A DNA stretch of 26,686 nt from an uncultured Eubacteriales bacterium (GCA_900540635.1 UQGU01000032.1:1-26686), one strand, 5' to 3'. Counted from the stretch's first letter, positions 7,731-15,105 are shown. The notes: generated by a model from the letters alone, not told the origin. Made by a program: numbers and translations.

Positions 7731-9071
7731 TTATTGATCCTGAACAGGGTTATCCTCGTTATTCAGGACCTTCATTGCTTTTCTTTCTGCAGTAAACTTT
7801 GGCCACAGACCATTTTCATATTCTTCACCGCGAACAAACCGCCCCCAGAGGCCCTGCATTGTCTCGGTCAGGCATCGGCCCTCGTAAGGTTCCATGCCAT
7901 CCAGCATAGGCGCATTCCAACTTTCCAGGTTGCCAAACAAGAAGGGCAATTCCAGGCAATGGCATGCTCCAAAAGAAGACTTTGCAGCTTTCCAATCGAA
8001 ACGGTAGCGGTAAACGGTGCAGCCCCCCGCTGCCGCCTCCAGTGCCATATTCTCTCCCGGTGAAACATATCTGGTTTGCAGTATTGCCTCTGCAACTGCC
8101 AATGACTTTTCATCTCTTCCCTGGATAAATGCCAGCATTTCTTCCCGCGTGAATCCCATCAGAATACGGATTTTTCTCGATTTCGCCCTTTGGGCGGCTG
8201 CGTGGACTGTCTGCTCCGGCGTGTGCCATTCATCCATGATCGGTTTAAAAATCATTCCCTGATGTTTCTCCCGCAGCCCCTGGGGAACAGCCTCTACCGC
8301 CTCAAAAATCTCCGAAACCGATTTCTTTTGAAGTGCTTCCAAGGCACCGGTCCCCGGCTCAATAGCCAGTTTTTTCAGCACTTCTGTGCCAATTTCCAAT
8401 GCATCTGCCCGGGTATGATTTCCCCTTCCCAGAGAGGCACTTTCCAGGATGATCTGTTGAAAAAGTCCGTCCGAATCCGGTCGGGAAAGAATATGCGCAA
8501 TTGCATTTCCCCCCGCCGACTGGCCAAACAGAGTGACCTTGCCCGGGTCTCCCCCAAATGCTGCAATGTTATCTTGTATCCAATGCAGTGCCATCATCTG
8601 ATCTTCAATCGATAAGTTCTCCTCAATAACCCCCGGATAATACAAAAAGCCCAGCGGTCCTAGCCGGAAATTCAAATTAACAACAACGATTTGCTGTGAT
8701 CTTGCCAAGGAAGCGCCATCATACCAGGCAACATCCCCACCGCCATAGCAGTTTGCGCCCCCATGGAACCAAACCGCTACCGGAAGCCCACCCGTCAAAC
8801 TCGGCGTGCTAATTGCCAGAGTCAGGCAATCCTCATTGTGCTCTCCTACCGTCGGTCCCATGGGGATATCCAGATCCGACGCAGTCTGCGGTGCCAGAAA
8901 ATGTCGATAGGTCGCATCGTATGTTTCTTCCCATCTTTCCATTCTCCGTGGCTTTTGAAAGCGAAGTGGGCCTACCGGTGGTTGCGCATAAGGAATTCCA
9001 TGGAATTGATATACACCCTTGTTCTGTACTCCCATAACAGGTCCACAGGGTGCATGAACCACTTGTTTCAT
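7731..9071 (-). CDS. Type-B carboxylesterase family protein (446 aa)
   Basis: An alpha/beta-hydrolase of the cholinesterase/carboxylesterase (type B) family that hydrolyses ester bonds. The oxyanion HGG (103-105), EDCL (80-83), nucleophile S185 in FGQSAGG, acid E310 in GFTREE and H371 in FGACHCLELPFLFG make a complete catalytic set. At 446 aa it is shorter than the usual roughly 500 aa. No signal peptide is visible, so it is probably cytoplasmic. The ATG at 9071 has a strong AGGAGG 6 bases upstream. A longer in-frame start at 9179 can be excluded because a consensus promoter (9126-9154) lies inside that extension. It is first in an operon with the YfcC-type transporter and divergent from a GntR regulator. 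The substrate is unknown. Confidence 0.88.
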   Translation of the reverse strand: MKQVVHAPCGPVMGVQNKGVYQFHGIPYAQPPVGPLRFQKPRRMERWEETYDATYRHFLAPQTASDLDIPMGPTVGEHNEDCLTLAISTPSLTGGLPVAVWFHGGANCYGGGDVAWYDGASLARSQQIVVVNLNFRLGPLGFLYYPGVIEENLSIEDQMMALHWIQDNIAAFGGDPGKVTLFGQSAGGNAIAHILSRPDSDGLFQQIILESASLGRGNHTRADALEIGTEVLKKLAIEPGTGALEALQKKSVSEIFEAVEAVPQGLREKHQGMIFKPIMDEWHTPEQTVHAAAQRAKSRKIRILMGFTREEMLAFIQGRDEKSLAVAEAILQTRYVSPGENMALEAAAGGCTVYRYRFDWKAAKSSFGACHCLELPFLFGNLESWNAPMLDGMEPYEGRCLTETMQGLWGRFVRGEEYENGLWPKFTAERKAMKVLNNEDNPVQDQ

Positions 9072-9125
9072 ATCTTCCCTCCTAGTATTTGTCGAATTGT
9101 TCGCTCTTTCGCTTAATACATTTGG

Positions 9126-9154
9126 ATTATACATTATTTCCTCCATCCTGTCAA
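9126..9154 (-). promoter_or_regulatory. Consensus sigma-A promoter of the esterase-transporter operon
   Basis: On the minus strand a perfect TTGACA (9154-9149) and perfect TATAAT (9131-9126) are spaced by 17 bases. Transcription would start near 9119, about 48 bases before the esterase ATG at 9071. Such a strong promoter next to a GntR gene suggests repression rather than activation. Confidence 0.8.
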
Positions 9155-9206
9155 TCTCAATCCTGCCATCACTCCACACAGAAATAAAATAATGATTTTG
9201 TACAAC

Positions 9207-9235
9207 TTGACAGAATAACGAAAATTCTGTACACT
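9207..9235 (+). promoter_or_regulatory. Promoter of the GntR gene with embedded palindromes
   Basis: TTGACA (9207-9212) and TACACT (9230-9235) are 17 bases apart. A perfect inverted repeat, ACAGAAT-N7-ATTCTGT (9210-9216 and 9224-9230), fills the spacer and touches both hexamers. Two TGTACA palindromes, at 9199-9204 and 9228-9233, lie 29 bases apart centre to centre. These are good candidates for the operator of the GntR protein itself and perhaps for control of the divergent operon. Binding is inferred. Confidence 0.65.
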
Positions 9236-9261
9236 AACAGACGAGGATGGTGTGATACCAG

Positions 9262-9984
9262 ATGGAAAATGTAAGTAAAATCAAGAAAGTATCCGCAGCT
9301 GACCAGGTATATACACAGCTTAAAACATTCATTTTGGAAGGTCACTGGGTTCCGGGTGAAAAAATTGCTACAGAAACAGAATTGGCTAAGTCTCTCGGTG
9401 TAAATCGTTTGACTGTACGGGTTGCACTGCAGCGACTTGCTGCCCTGGGCCTACTGGACATCCGGGTAGGTGACGGAACATACGTAAAAGAATTCGATAT
9501 GAACGAGAAAATCACAGAGCTTTCTCAATTCTACGTAAATGAGGAAACAATGCATGACACCGGCGAATATCGAAGGCTTTTGGAAATGGCGTTTATTGAC
9601 CTTTCCGTTCAGCGACGTTCCGATGAGCAATTGGACGAATTCTACAAGCTTTGCTGTACCTTTCACGATGATTTAAAAGATTTTTACACCTGCTGTGAAC
9701 CTGAACACGCCAATGCCGCATTTCTGCGGTCTGTGGACACCGCATCAGATCTTCATTCGCTGCTTTGCAAAATGGCACACAATCAGATGCTTGCTTATGC
9801 TTTCAGTCTGTGCAAAGAGCCGCTCAGAAAACACATGGAGTTTAATGCCAAGCGCCGCGCCTCAGATATTGATGCAGATCAATGCAACATCTGGGAAAAA
9901 CGCTGGTTTCAGCTCTACGATGCATTAAAATCTCAAAACATTGCAGCTTCTCGGGAGCTGTTGTCTCAAATTATAGATTCCTAA
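9262..9984 (+). CDS. GntR-family (FadR/FCD subfamily) regulator (240 aa)
   Basis: A two-domain repressor-type regulator. Residues 11-78 are the GntR winged helix-turn-helix (LKTFILEGHWVPGEKI, TETELAKSLGVNRLTVRVAL, LGLLDIRVGDGTYV). Residues about 85-240 are an all-helical FCD-type effector domain. The FCD metal-site histidines look incomplete: DLHSLL and MAHNQML keep two, but the last expected His is replaced in RELLSQII, so the ligand may bind without metal. The ATG at 9262 follows a weak GAGGATGG. It is divergent from the esterase-transporter operon and most likely represses it in response to the transported or hydrolysed compound (inference). Base composition is low-GC like its neighbours. 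Confidence 0.87.
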   Translation: MENVSKIKKVSAADQVYTQLKTFILEGHWVPGEKIATETELAKSLGVNRLTVRVALQRLAALGLLDIRVGDGTYVKEFDMNEKITELSQFYVNEETMHDTGEYRRLLEMAFIDLSVQRRSDEQLDEFYKLCCTFHDDLKDFYTCCEPEHANAAFLRSVDTASDLHSLLCKMAHNQMLAYAFSLCKEPLRKHMEFNAKRRASDIDADQCNIWEKRWFQLYDALKSQNIAASRELLSQIIDS

Positions 9985-10010
9985 ATTGTCCGCGTTCATA
10001 GCGTTTCGCA

Positions 10011-10043
10011 AAAAACAGGCGCAGCTCGTTTGCTGCGCCTGTT
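10011..10043 (-). terminator. Terminator of def
   Basis: AACAGGCGCAGC (10014-10025) pairs with GCTGCGCCTGTT (10032-10043), a perfect 12-bp stem with a 6-nt loop. On the minus strand the stem is followed by a T run (TTTTTTGCG, counting the last stem bases). It directly follows the def stop at 10045 and may also serve the convergent GntR gene. Confidence 0.8.
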
Positions 10044-10044
10044 C

Positions 10045-10455
10045 TCATATGATCTTCCCCTCCAGGTGGTCACATTCGTGCTGAATGATCTGGGCCGTAA
10101 AATCCTGAAAGGTTTTGATGCGGGTCTGGAAGGCCTCGTTCCGGTAGCGGACCTTGATCTTTTTGTAGCGGGTGGTCTTCCGGGTGCCCTCCAAGGAGAG
10201 GCAGCCCTCTTCGGCTTCGTAGGCTCCCTCCCGTTTCAGGATTTCCGGATCGTACATGAGAAGATATTCTCCCCCGTTGTCCACGGCAATGATCCGCACT
10301 GCCTGTCCGATCATATTGGCAGCCATGCCAACGCAGCGTTCCTGATTGGCTTTCAGGGTGTCCAGCAGGTCCGCGCCAATGGCGCTGTCCTGAATCTGGG
10401 CCGGGCGGGACGGTCTGCTTAGAAAGAATACATCTTTGCAAATAGGCTGAATCAT
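10045..10455 (-). CDS. def: Peptide deformylase (136 aa)
   Basis: A small metal-dependent peptide deformylase that removes the formyl group from nascent proteins. The three family motifs are present: GMAANMIG (43-50, for GxGxAAxQIG), EEGCLSLEG with ligand C85, and QHECDHLEG with ligands H126/H130 and catalytic E127. At 136 aa it is short and ends seven residues after the last metal ligand, typical of the short clostridial forms that lack the C-terminal helix. The start at 10455 is preceded by AAGGAGATGACAGAA. A 10-bp hairpin lies immediately upstream of the ribosome site (10472-10502). No fmt gene is adjacent, so it stands alone rather than in a def-fmt operon. Confidence 0.92.
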   Translation of the reverse strand: MIQPICKDVFFLSRPSRPAQIQDSAIGADLLDTLKANQERCVGMAANMIGQAVRIIAVDNGGEYLLMYDPEILKREGAYEAEEGCLSLEGTRKTTRYKKIKVRYRNEAFQTRIKTFQDFTAQIIQHECDHLEGKII

Positions 10456-10471
10456 TTTCTGTCATCTCCTT

Positions 10472-10515
10472 CCGCTTTTCCGCAAAGGCTGTGGAAAAGC
10501 GGCGTTTTTCTTTTC
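10472..10515 (+). terminator. Hairpin with U-tract between def and the VanZ-like gene
   Basis: CCGCTTTTCC (10472-10481) pairs perfectly with GGAAAAGCGG (10493-10502) around an 11-nt loop, followed on the plus strand by CGTTTTTCTTTTC. That is an intrinsic-terminator shape on the plus strand, yet no plus-strand gene ends here. It ends where the VanZ promoter begins. On the minus strand the same hairpin sits in the 5' leader of def, directly upstream of its ribosome site, where it could affect translation. Confidence 0.5.
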
Positions 10516-10544
10516 TTGCCTTTTGAATGGCCTTTTGGTATAAT
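10516..10544 (+). promoter_or_regulatory. Promoter of the VanZ-like gene
   Basis: TTGCCT (10516-10521), a 17-base spacer and a perfect TATAAT (10539-10544) put the transcription start near 10551, about 22 bases before the ATG at 10573. Confidence 0.7.
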
Positions 10545-10572
10545 GGGCGTACTTTTGCGAGAGGAGCACGCC

Positions 10573-11019
10573 ATGCGTTCCAAATACCCAAAATACGTCC
10601 TATTTCTGCTATACTGCGGCATGATGCTGTGGCTGCTGCTGGCAAGGACACCAAATGAAGCCGGTGTGCCGTTCTCCGTCTACTTCCACACCCATTTCAA
10701 TCCCGTGCCTCTGCGGACCATCCGGCGGTTTTCCCGGCTGCTGCAGCCTCCGGTAAGGCCCTTTCTTCTGCGCATTGCCCTTCGGAATCTGCTGGGCAAC
10801 ATCGTCCTGTTCATTCCCCTGGGGTACTTTCTGCCCGCCATCAGCGCCTCTTTGCGGAAATTCTATCTGACCTTTCTTTCCGTGACGATCATCATTACCA
10901 CCGTTGAGCTGGCCCAGCTGGTCTTCATGGTGGGCACCTGCGACATTGACGATCTGATTCTCAATCTTCTGGGCGCTTCCATGGGCTATGGGCTCTATCG
11001 GCTGACGAATCGGGGCTGA
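10573..11019 (+). CDS. VanZ-like membrane protein (148 aa)
   Basis: A small integral membrane protein of the VanZ-like family. Four hydrophobic segments (about 8-24, 68-92, 98-120, 127-145) carry the family motifs NLLGNIVLFIPLG (72-84), VELAQ (111-115) and GTCDIDDLILNLLG (121-134). VanZ itself confers low-level teicoplanin resistance; most homologues have no proven role in resistance, so it should not be read as a resistance gene. The ATG at 10573 follows AGAGGAG with an 8-base spacer. An in-frame ATG at 10516 would lie on the -35 box and is rejected. The stop codon abuts the stop of the convergent phosphoesterase gene with no base between. Confidence 0.83.
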   Translation: MRSKYPKYVLFLLYCGMMLWLLLARTPNEAGVPFSVYFHTHFNPVPLRTIRRFSRLLQPPVRPFLLRIALRNLLGNIVLFIPLGYFLPAISASLRKFYLTFLSVTIIITTVELAQLVFMVGTCDIDDLILNLLGASMGYGLYRLTNRG

Positions 11020-11796
11020 TCAGTCGCTTTCGTCCACCCGCTCCGCTTTCAGGCATTTTCCCGTAGCCGCATCCAGGGTAAAGAGCACCCCCTCCATCTT
11101 TGTAGGGCCCTCTGCCCAGCGGTAGCGTTCCGTCAGATCTCCCCGGAAGCGGGCAATGGACAGCTCCGGGCGAATGCCCAGGACGCTGTCCCTGGGGCCG
11201 GTCATGCCCAAATCCGTCACGTAGCCCGTCCCCTTGGGCAGCACCCGGTTGTCCGCCGTGGGCACATGGGTGTGGGTTCCCCACACAGCGCTGACCCGAC
11301 CGTCCAGCATATACCCCATGGCCAGCTTTTCGGAAGTGGCCTCTGCGTGCATCTCCACCAAAATGATTCTGGCGGAGATATTTTTTAACAGCTTTTCCAC
11401 CATCAAGAAGGGATTGTCCGGGGTATAATCCATGTTGCAGCGGCCAATAAGGTCCACAACGGCCACATCGCCCGCCTTCGTCTCGTACACATCCCAGCCC
11501 CGGCCCGGTGCCTGGGGGGCCAGATTGGCAGGCCGCAGCACCCGGGAGGTATCCTCCAGATAGTCCACAATTTCCCGCTTGCCGAAGCTGTGGTTGCCCA
11601 AGGTGATCACATCCGCCCCGGCATCCAGAATATCCTCTGCCTGGTCCGGGGTAATGCCCACCACACTGGCATTCTCCCCGTTGACAATGACAAAATCCGC
11701 TTCCGTTTTCCGTTTCAGCTGCCGCAGCTTCCGCCGCACCCGCTCCATGCCGGGATTGCCCACCACATCTCCGATAGCCAGAACTTTGAATTCCAT
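11020..11796 (-). CDS. YmdB-type metallophosphoesterase (258 aa)
   Basis: A calcineurin-like phosphoesterase of the YmdB/TIGR00282 family; the Bacillus subtilis homologue is a 2',3'-cyclic nucleotide phosphodiesterase that affects biofilm and motility decisions. Di-metal site residues are visible: D10 in AIGDVVGNPG, E41/N42 in VNGENAS, N68/H69 in TLGNHSFG, H150 in LVEMHAEATSEK, and H175/H177 in WGTHTHVPTAD. The C-terminal segment DLGMTGPRDSVLG is also family-typical. Length is normal. The ATG at 11796 follows GGAAAGAGG. It ends tail to tail with the VanZ-like gene at zero distance, and no terminator separates them. Confidence 0.9.
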   Translation of the reverse strand: MEFKVLAIGDVVGNPGMERVRRKLRQLKRKTEADFVIVNGENASVVGITPDQAEDILDAGADVITLGNHSFGKREIVDYLEDTSRVLRPANLAPQAPGRGWDVYETKAGDVAVVDLIGRCNMDYTPDNPFLMVEKLLKNISARIILVEMHAEATSEKLAMGYMLDGRVSAVWGTHTHVPTADNRVLPKGTGYVTDLGMTGPRDSVLGIRPELSIARFRGDLTERYRWAEGPTKMEGVLFTLDAATGKCLKAERVDESD

Positions 11797-11876
11797 GGTT
11801 TTGCCTCTTTCCAGTTGTTTTCTTTATTATATACGGGAATTCCGGTTTTCACAAGAGGCGCGCAAAGATAAACACG

Positions 11877-11914
11877 CCAAAAGCTGCCTTCCCGGGAAAC
11901 AGGAAGGCAGCTTT
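11877..11914 (-). terminator. Terminator of the feo operon
   Basis: AAAGCTGCCTTCC (11880-11892) pairs with GGAAGGCAGCTTT (11902-11914), a perfect 13-bp stem with a 9-nt loop. On the minus strand it runs into TTTTGG. It lies just downstream of the Cys-rich small gene's stop (11923), so that gene belongs to the feo transcript. Confidence 0.78.
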
Positions 11915-11922
11915 GATAGGAT

Positions 11923-12066
11923 TTAGCACTTATGGCTGCATCCGCCGTGGCAGGAGGCGCAGTCGCCGCCGCAGGAGGATTTCCCCTGCTTGCGGTCTCT
12001 GACCATGCCTCTTACGATCAGGCCTACCACAACCAGCAGCACGGCAAGAACCAATACAGTTCCCAT
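11923..12066 (-). CDS. FeoB-associated Cys-rich membrane protein (47 aa)
   Basis: A short gene found by translating the gap after feoB. The product begins MGTVLVLAVLLVVVGLIV, a single transmembrane helix (about 2-19), then a basic linker RGMVRDRKQGK and a Cys/His tail with C32, C36, C39, C43 and C47 (pattern C-x3-C-x2-C-x3-C-x3-C). This is the hallmark of the small FeoB-associated Cys-rich membrane proteins seen after feoB in many Firmicutes. A role in iron handling at the membrane is presumed, and they may replace FeoC. AAAGGAAA lies about 7 bases before the ATG. It follows feoB by 63 bases, with a hairpin in between, and precedes the operon terminator. Confidence 0.88.
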   Translation of the reverse strand: MGTVLVLAVLLVVVGLIVRGMVRDRKQGKSSCGGDCASCHGGCSHKC

Positions 12067-12093
12067 AATGATTTCCTTTCTATGGATAGCGCC

Positions 12094-12119
12094 GCTGGGG
12101 GCGGCGAACCGTCCCCAGC
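12094..12119 (-). other. Hairpin in the feoB / Cys-rich gene spacer
   Basis: GCTGGGG (12094-12100) pairs with CCCCAGC (12113-12119). After one mismatched position an inner CGG/CCG closes a CGAA loop (12105-12108). No U-tract follows on either strand, so it is more likely an mRNA-stabilising or processing structure than a terminator. Confidence 0.45.
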
Positions 12120-12129
12120 ATTTTGAGAT

Positions 12130-14604
12130 TTACACTTTCGCAGTCAGCTTGTCAGCTTCCTTGTAGGGACGGACCAGCATGTAGATCATGCAGCCAAGAA
12201 CCGCCAGAGCGAAGATCAGGCCAATGACATTCACAATGCCGGTGAAGAGGTTGCCAAACTGATTGATCATCAGGCTGACGCAGTAGGCAAAGCCGCACTG
12301 ATAGCCGATGGCGAACCAGGTCCACTTGGCGTTGTTCATTTCCCGCTTGATGGCGCCGATGGCTGCGAAGCAGGGGGCGCACAGCAGGTTGAACACCAGG
12401 AAGGACATGCCGGAGACAGGGGTGAAGGTAGCGGCCAGGGTCTCATACACATTGCCCGCAGCACCGTACAGGATACCCATGGTGCCGACAATGTTTTCCT
12501 TGGCCACCAGGCCGGTGATGGAGGCAACGGCCGCCTGCCACTCGCCCCAGCCGAGGGGTGCGAAGATCCAGGCAATCAGGCCGCCGATCCGGGCCAGGAT
12601 GCTGAGATCCAGCTCATCCTCGGCCAGCATCCGGAAGCCATCCTCAGTGAAGCCAAAGTAGGAGGTGAACCACACAACGATGGTGGACAGCAGGATGATG
12701 GTACCGGCCTTCTTAATGAAGGACCAGCCGCGCTCCCAGGTGGAGCGGAGGACATTGCTCAGAGTGGGGATGTGATAGGGAGGCAGCTCCATAACGAAGG
12801 GAGCGGGGTCACCGGAGAACATCTTTGTCTTCTTCAGCATGATGCCGGAGACAACGATTGCGGCCATACCGATGAAGTAAGCACCGGTGGAAATCCAAGG
12901 GCTGCCGCCGAAAATCGCGCCAGCGATCATGGCGATGAAGGGCACCTTTGCGCCGCAGGGGATGAAGGTGGTGGTCATGATGGTCATACGGCGGTCACGC
13001 TCGTTCTCGATGGTACGGGAAGCCATGATACCGGGCACGCCGCAGCCCACGCCAACCAGCATGGGGATGAAGGACTTGCCGGACAGGCCGAAGCGGCGGA
13101 AGATCCGGTCCAGAACGAAGGCGATACGGGACATATAGCCGCAGCCTTCCAGAATGGCCAGCAGGAAGAACAGCACCAGCATCTGGGGCACAAAGCCCAG
13201 GACAGCGCCGACACCGGCCACAATGCCGTCATTGATCAGACCGGAGAGCCAGTCAGCGCAGTTCAGGCTGTCCAGCAGATTCCCAACCAGCACAGGGATA
13301 CCGGGGACCCACACGCCGTAGTCCGCGGGATCGGGCTCGGTGCCGTAGGCATCCAGAGCGGCCTGGATGGCATCGTAATCGGCAGTTTCGGTGGAGACAG
13401 CCAGAGTTTCTTCATCTTCCAGCTCGTAGTCGATGGAAGCACCTGCAGGAACGGCAGCACGCAGAGTGGCAATAGCCTCGGCGGCAGCAGCCTCGTCGTA
13501 GTCCTCGCTCTCGGAATCCAGAGCGGCTTCCAGTGTTTCATCGCCATATTCGGCAACCAGGGCGGAGATGATCTCGTTGGTGTCGCCGTACTCGTCAGCG
13601 GCTTCCTCATAGGCAGAGGTGCCGATGCCGAACAGATGGTAGCCGTCGCCGAACAGGCCGTCATTTGCCCAGTCGGTAGCGGGAGTACCCACGGCGATCA
13701 TGGCGATGTAGTAAACCAGGAACATGACAACGGCGAAGATGGGCAGGCCCAGCCAGCGGTTGGTCACGATCTTGTCGATCTTATCGGAGGTGGTCAGCGC
13801 ACCGGCGCTCTTCTTCTTGTAGCAGGACTTGATGATGTCCGCAATGTACACATACCGCTCGCCGGTGATGATGGACTCGGCATCGTCGTCGGATTCCTTC
13901 TCGGCGGCCTGGATATCGGTTTCGATGTGGGCCAGGGTGTCCTGGGGGATGTTCATCTGAGCCAGGACCTTGTCGTCACGCTCGAAGATCTTGATGGCGT
14001 ACCAGCGCTGCTGTTCCTCGGGCATATTGTGCAGGACCGCCTCCTCGATGTGGGCAATGGCGTGCTCCACAGGGCCGGAGAAGGTGTGCATGGGAACGGT
14101 CTTGGGGCCGGAGGAGGCCTTGATGGCAGCCTCGGCAGCTTCCTGAATGCCGGTGCCCTTCAGAGCGGAGATCTCCACAACCTGGCAGCCCAGCTGACGG
14201 CTCAGCTCGGCCACATTGATCTTGTCGCCTGCCTTCTTGACCAGATCCATCATGTTGATGGCCACCACAACGGGGATGCCCAGCTCGGTCAGCTGGGTGG
14301 TCAGGTACAGGTTCCGCTCCAGGTTGGTGCCGTCGATGATGTTCAGGATGGCATCGGGGCGCTCGCCGATCAGATAGTTACGGGCCACCACTTCCTCCAG
14401 AGTGTAGGGGGACAGGGAGTAAATACCGGGCAGGTCGGTGATGATCACATCATCGTGCTTTTTCAGCTTGCCTTCCTTTTTCTCAACGGTAACGCCGGGC
14501 CAGTTGCCGACGAACTGGTTGGAACCGGTCAGGGCATTGAACAGCGTGGTCTTGCCACAGTTGGGGTTGCCTGCCAGAGCAATCCGAATGGTCTTGTTTT
14601 CCAT
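12130..14604 (-). CDS. feoB: Ferrous iron transport protein B (824 aa)
   Basis: The Fe2+ transporter of the Feo system: an N-terminal cytoplasmic G domain followed by a membrane channel. G1 GNPNCGKT (12-19), G3 DLPG (57-60), G4 NMMD (117-120) and G5 SALK (146-149) are intact. The membrane part has both Gate motifs, with the family cysteines in GCGYMSR, GCGVPGIMASRTIE and IPCGAKVPF. Odd: between the first membrane helix and the WLSGLINDGIVAGVGAVLGF segment there is an insert of about 100 residues (330-429) with 30 Asp/Glu, one Arg and no Lys, predicted to face outside. This explains the length of 824 aa. The ATG at 14604 is 18 bases after the feoA stop, with AAGGAGG about 10 bases upstream. 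It is third of four genes in the operon. Confidence 0.95.
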   Translation of the reverse strand: MENKTIRIALAGNPNCGKTTLFNALTGSNQFVGNWPGVTVEKKEGKLKKHDDVIITDLPGIYSLSPYTLEEVVARNYLIGERPDAILNIIDGTNLERNLYLTTQLTELGIPVVVAINMMDLVKKAGDKINVAELSRQLGCQVVEISALKGTGIQEAAEAAIKASSGPKTVPMHTFSGPVEHAIAHIEEAVLHNMPEEQQRWYAIKIFERDDKVLAQMNIPQDTLAHIETDIQAAEKESDDDAESIITGERYVYIADIIKSCYKKKSAGALTTSDKIDKIVTNRWLGLPIFAVVMFLVYYIAMIAVGTPATDWANDGLFGDGYHLFGIGTSAYEEAADEYGDTNEIISALVAEYGDETLEAALDSESEDYDEAAAAEAIATLRAAVPAGASIDYELEDEETLAVSTETADYDAIQAALDAYGTEPDPADYGVWVPGIPVLVGNLLDSLNCADWLSGLINDGIVAGVGAVLGFVPQMLVLFFLLAILEGCGYMSRIAFVLDRIFRRFGLSGKSFIPMLVGVGCGVPGIMASRTIENERDRRMTIMTTTFIPCGAKVPFIAMIAGAIFGGSPWISTGAYFIGMAAIVVSGIMLKKTKMFSGDPAPFVMELPPYHIPTLSNVLRSTWERGWSFIKKAGTIILLSTIVVWFTSYFGFTEDGFRMLAEDELDLSILARIGGLIAWIFAPLGWGEWQAAVASITGLVAKENIVGTMGILYGAAGNVYETLAATFTPVSGMSFLVFNLLCAPCFAAIGAIKREMNNAKWTWFAIGYQCGFAYCVSLMINQFGNLFTGIVNVIGLIFALAVLGCMIYMLVRPYKEADKLTAKV

Positions 14605-14622
14605 GTGACTTACGAAACCTCC

Positions 14623-14844
14623 TTACTCTACTTCCACCATTTCGGCATCAGCCTTCCGGATGGACAGCTCATAACCGCGGACGTTCAGCTGGATGGGGTC
14701 ACCCAGAGGCGCCACCTTGCGGACCGTCACATCTACGCCCTTGGTCAGGCCCATATCCATGATCCGGCGGCGCACAGCGCCTTCGCCGTGGATCTTGACC
14801 ACCTTGACGGTGGAGCCGATGGGAACTTCTCTCAACGTTTTCAT
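14623..14844 (-). CDS. feoA: FeoA domain protein (73 aa)
   Basis: A small SH3-like FeoA protein, a cytoplasmic partner of FeoB. The fold signature is seen in IGSTVKVVKI, the helix RRRIMDMGLTKGVDVTV, LGDPIQLNVRGYELSIRKADAEMVEV. The start at 14844 is set by TTAGGAGG with a 7-base spacer; an in-frame ATG at 14886 is upstream of this site and rejected. It lies 48 bases after another feoA-like gene and 18 before feoB. The pair of FeoA proteins in front of FeoB is common in Firmicutes, where one may act structurally and the other in regulation. Confidence 0.9.
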   Translation of the reverse strand: MKTLREVPIGSTVKVVKIHGEGAVRRRIMDMGLTKGVDVTVRKVAPLGDPIQLNVRGYELSIRKADAEMVEVE

Positions 14845-14892
14845 TCTATTTCCTCCTAACTGCTTAAATACATAAGAAGTTATCAAAAACGG

Positions 14893-15105
14893 TCAGATCA
14901 TGATCTTTCTGGCCATTTCTTCACTGATTGCAATGCGGGACTCCTTCACGTTTACGATCACGTTCCCGCCCAGACGGCTGATGACCTGCACATTACCGCC
15001 TACCACAAAGCCAAGGTTTTCCAGGTGCTTCTTCACTTCCGGAGAGCCTCCCACGCGGCGGATAATATTCACAGCATCATTGTCTGCAAAGGTCAGCGGC
15101 ATCAT
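14893..15105 (-). CDS. FeoA domain protein, first gene of the feo operon (70 aa)
   Basis: A second, divergent FeoA-type SH3-like domain (MPLTFADNDAVNIIRRVGG…LENLGFVVGGNVQVISRLGGNVIVNVKESRIAISEEMARKI). It keeps the FeoA hallmarks: the helix ending in LGF, the small-residue turn VGGNVQVI and the final strand R-I-A-I. It probably binds FeoB or the other FeoA. Two ATGs are in tandem (15105 and 15102); GAGGGGG precedes both, so the first residue is uncertain by one. It is first after the predicted promoter, with a leader of about 90 bases holding two palindromic operators. Confidence 0.85.
   Translation of the reverse strand: MMPLTFADNDAVNIIRRVGGSPEVKKHLENLGFVVGGNVQVISRLGGNVIVNVKESRIAISEEMARKIMI

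Noticed and set aside
10573..11019. Reading the VanZ-like gene as a glycopeptide resistance determinant
   Set aside because: No vanHAX, vanRS or vanY genes nearby; VanZ-like proteins are widespread without a role in resistance.
12772..14859. A 695-codon plus-strand open frame opposite feoB and feoA
   Set aside because: Low-complexity Gly/His/Asp composition with no family motif, antisense to intact feoB; no ribosome site.
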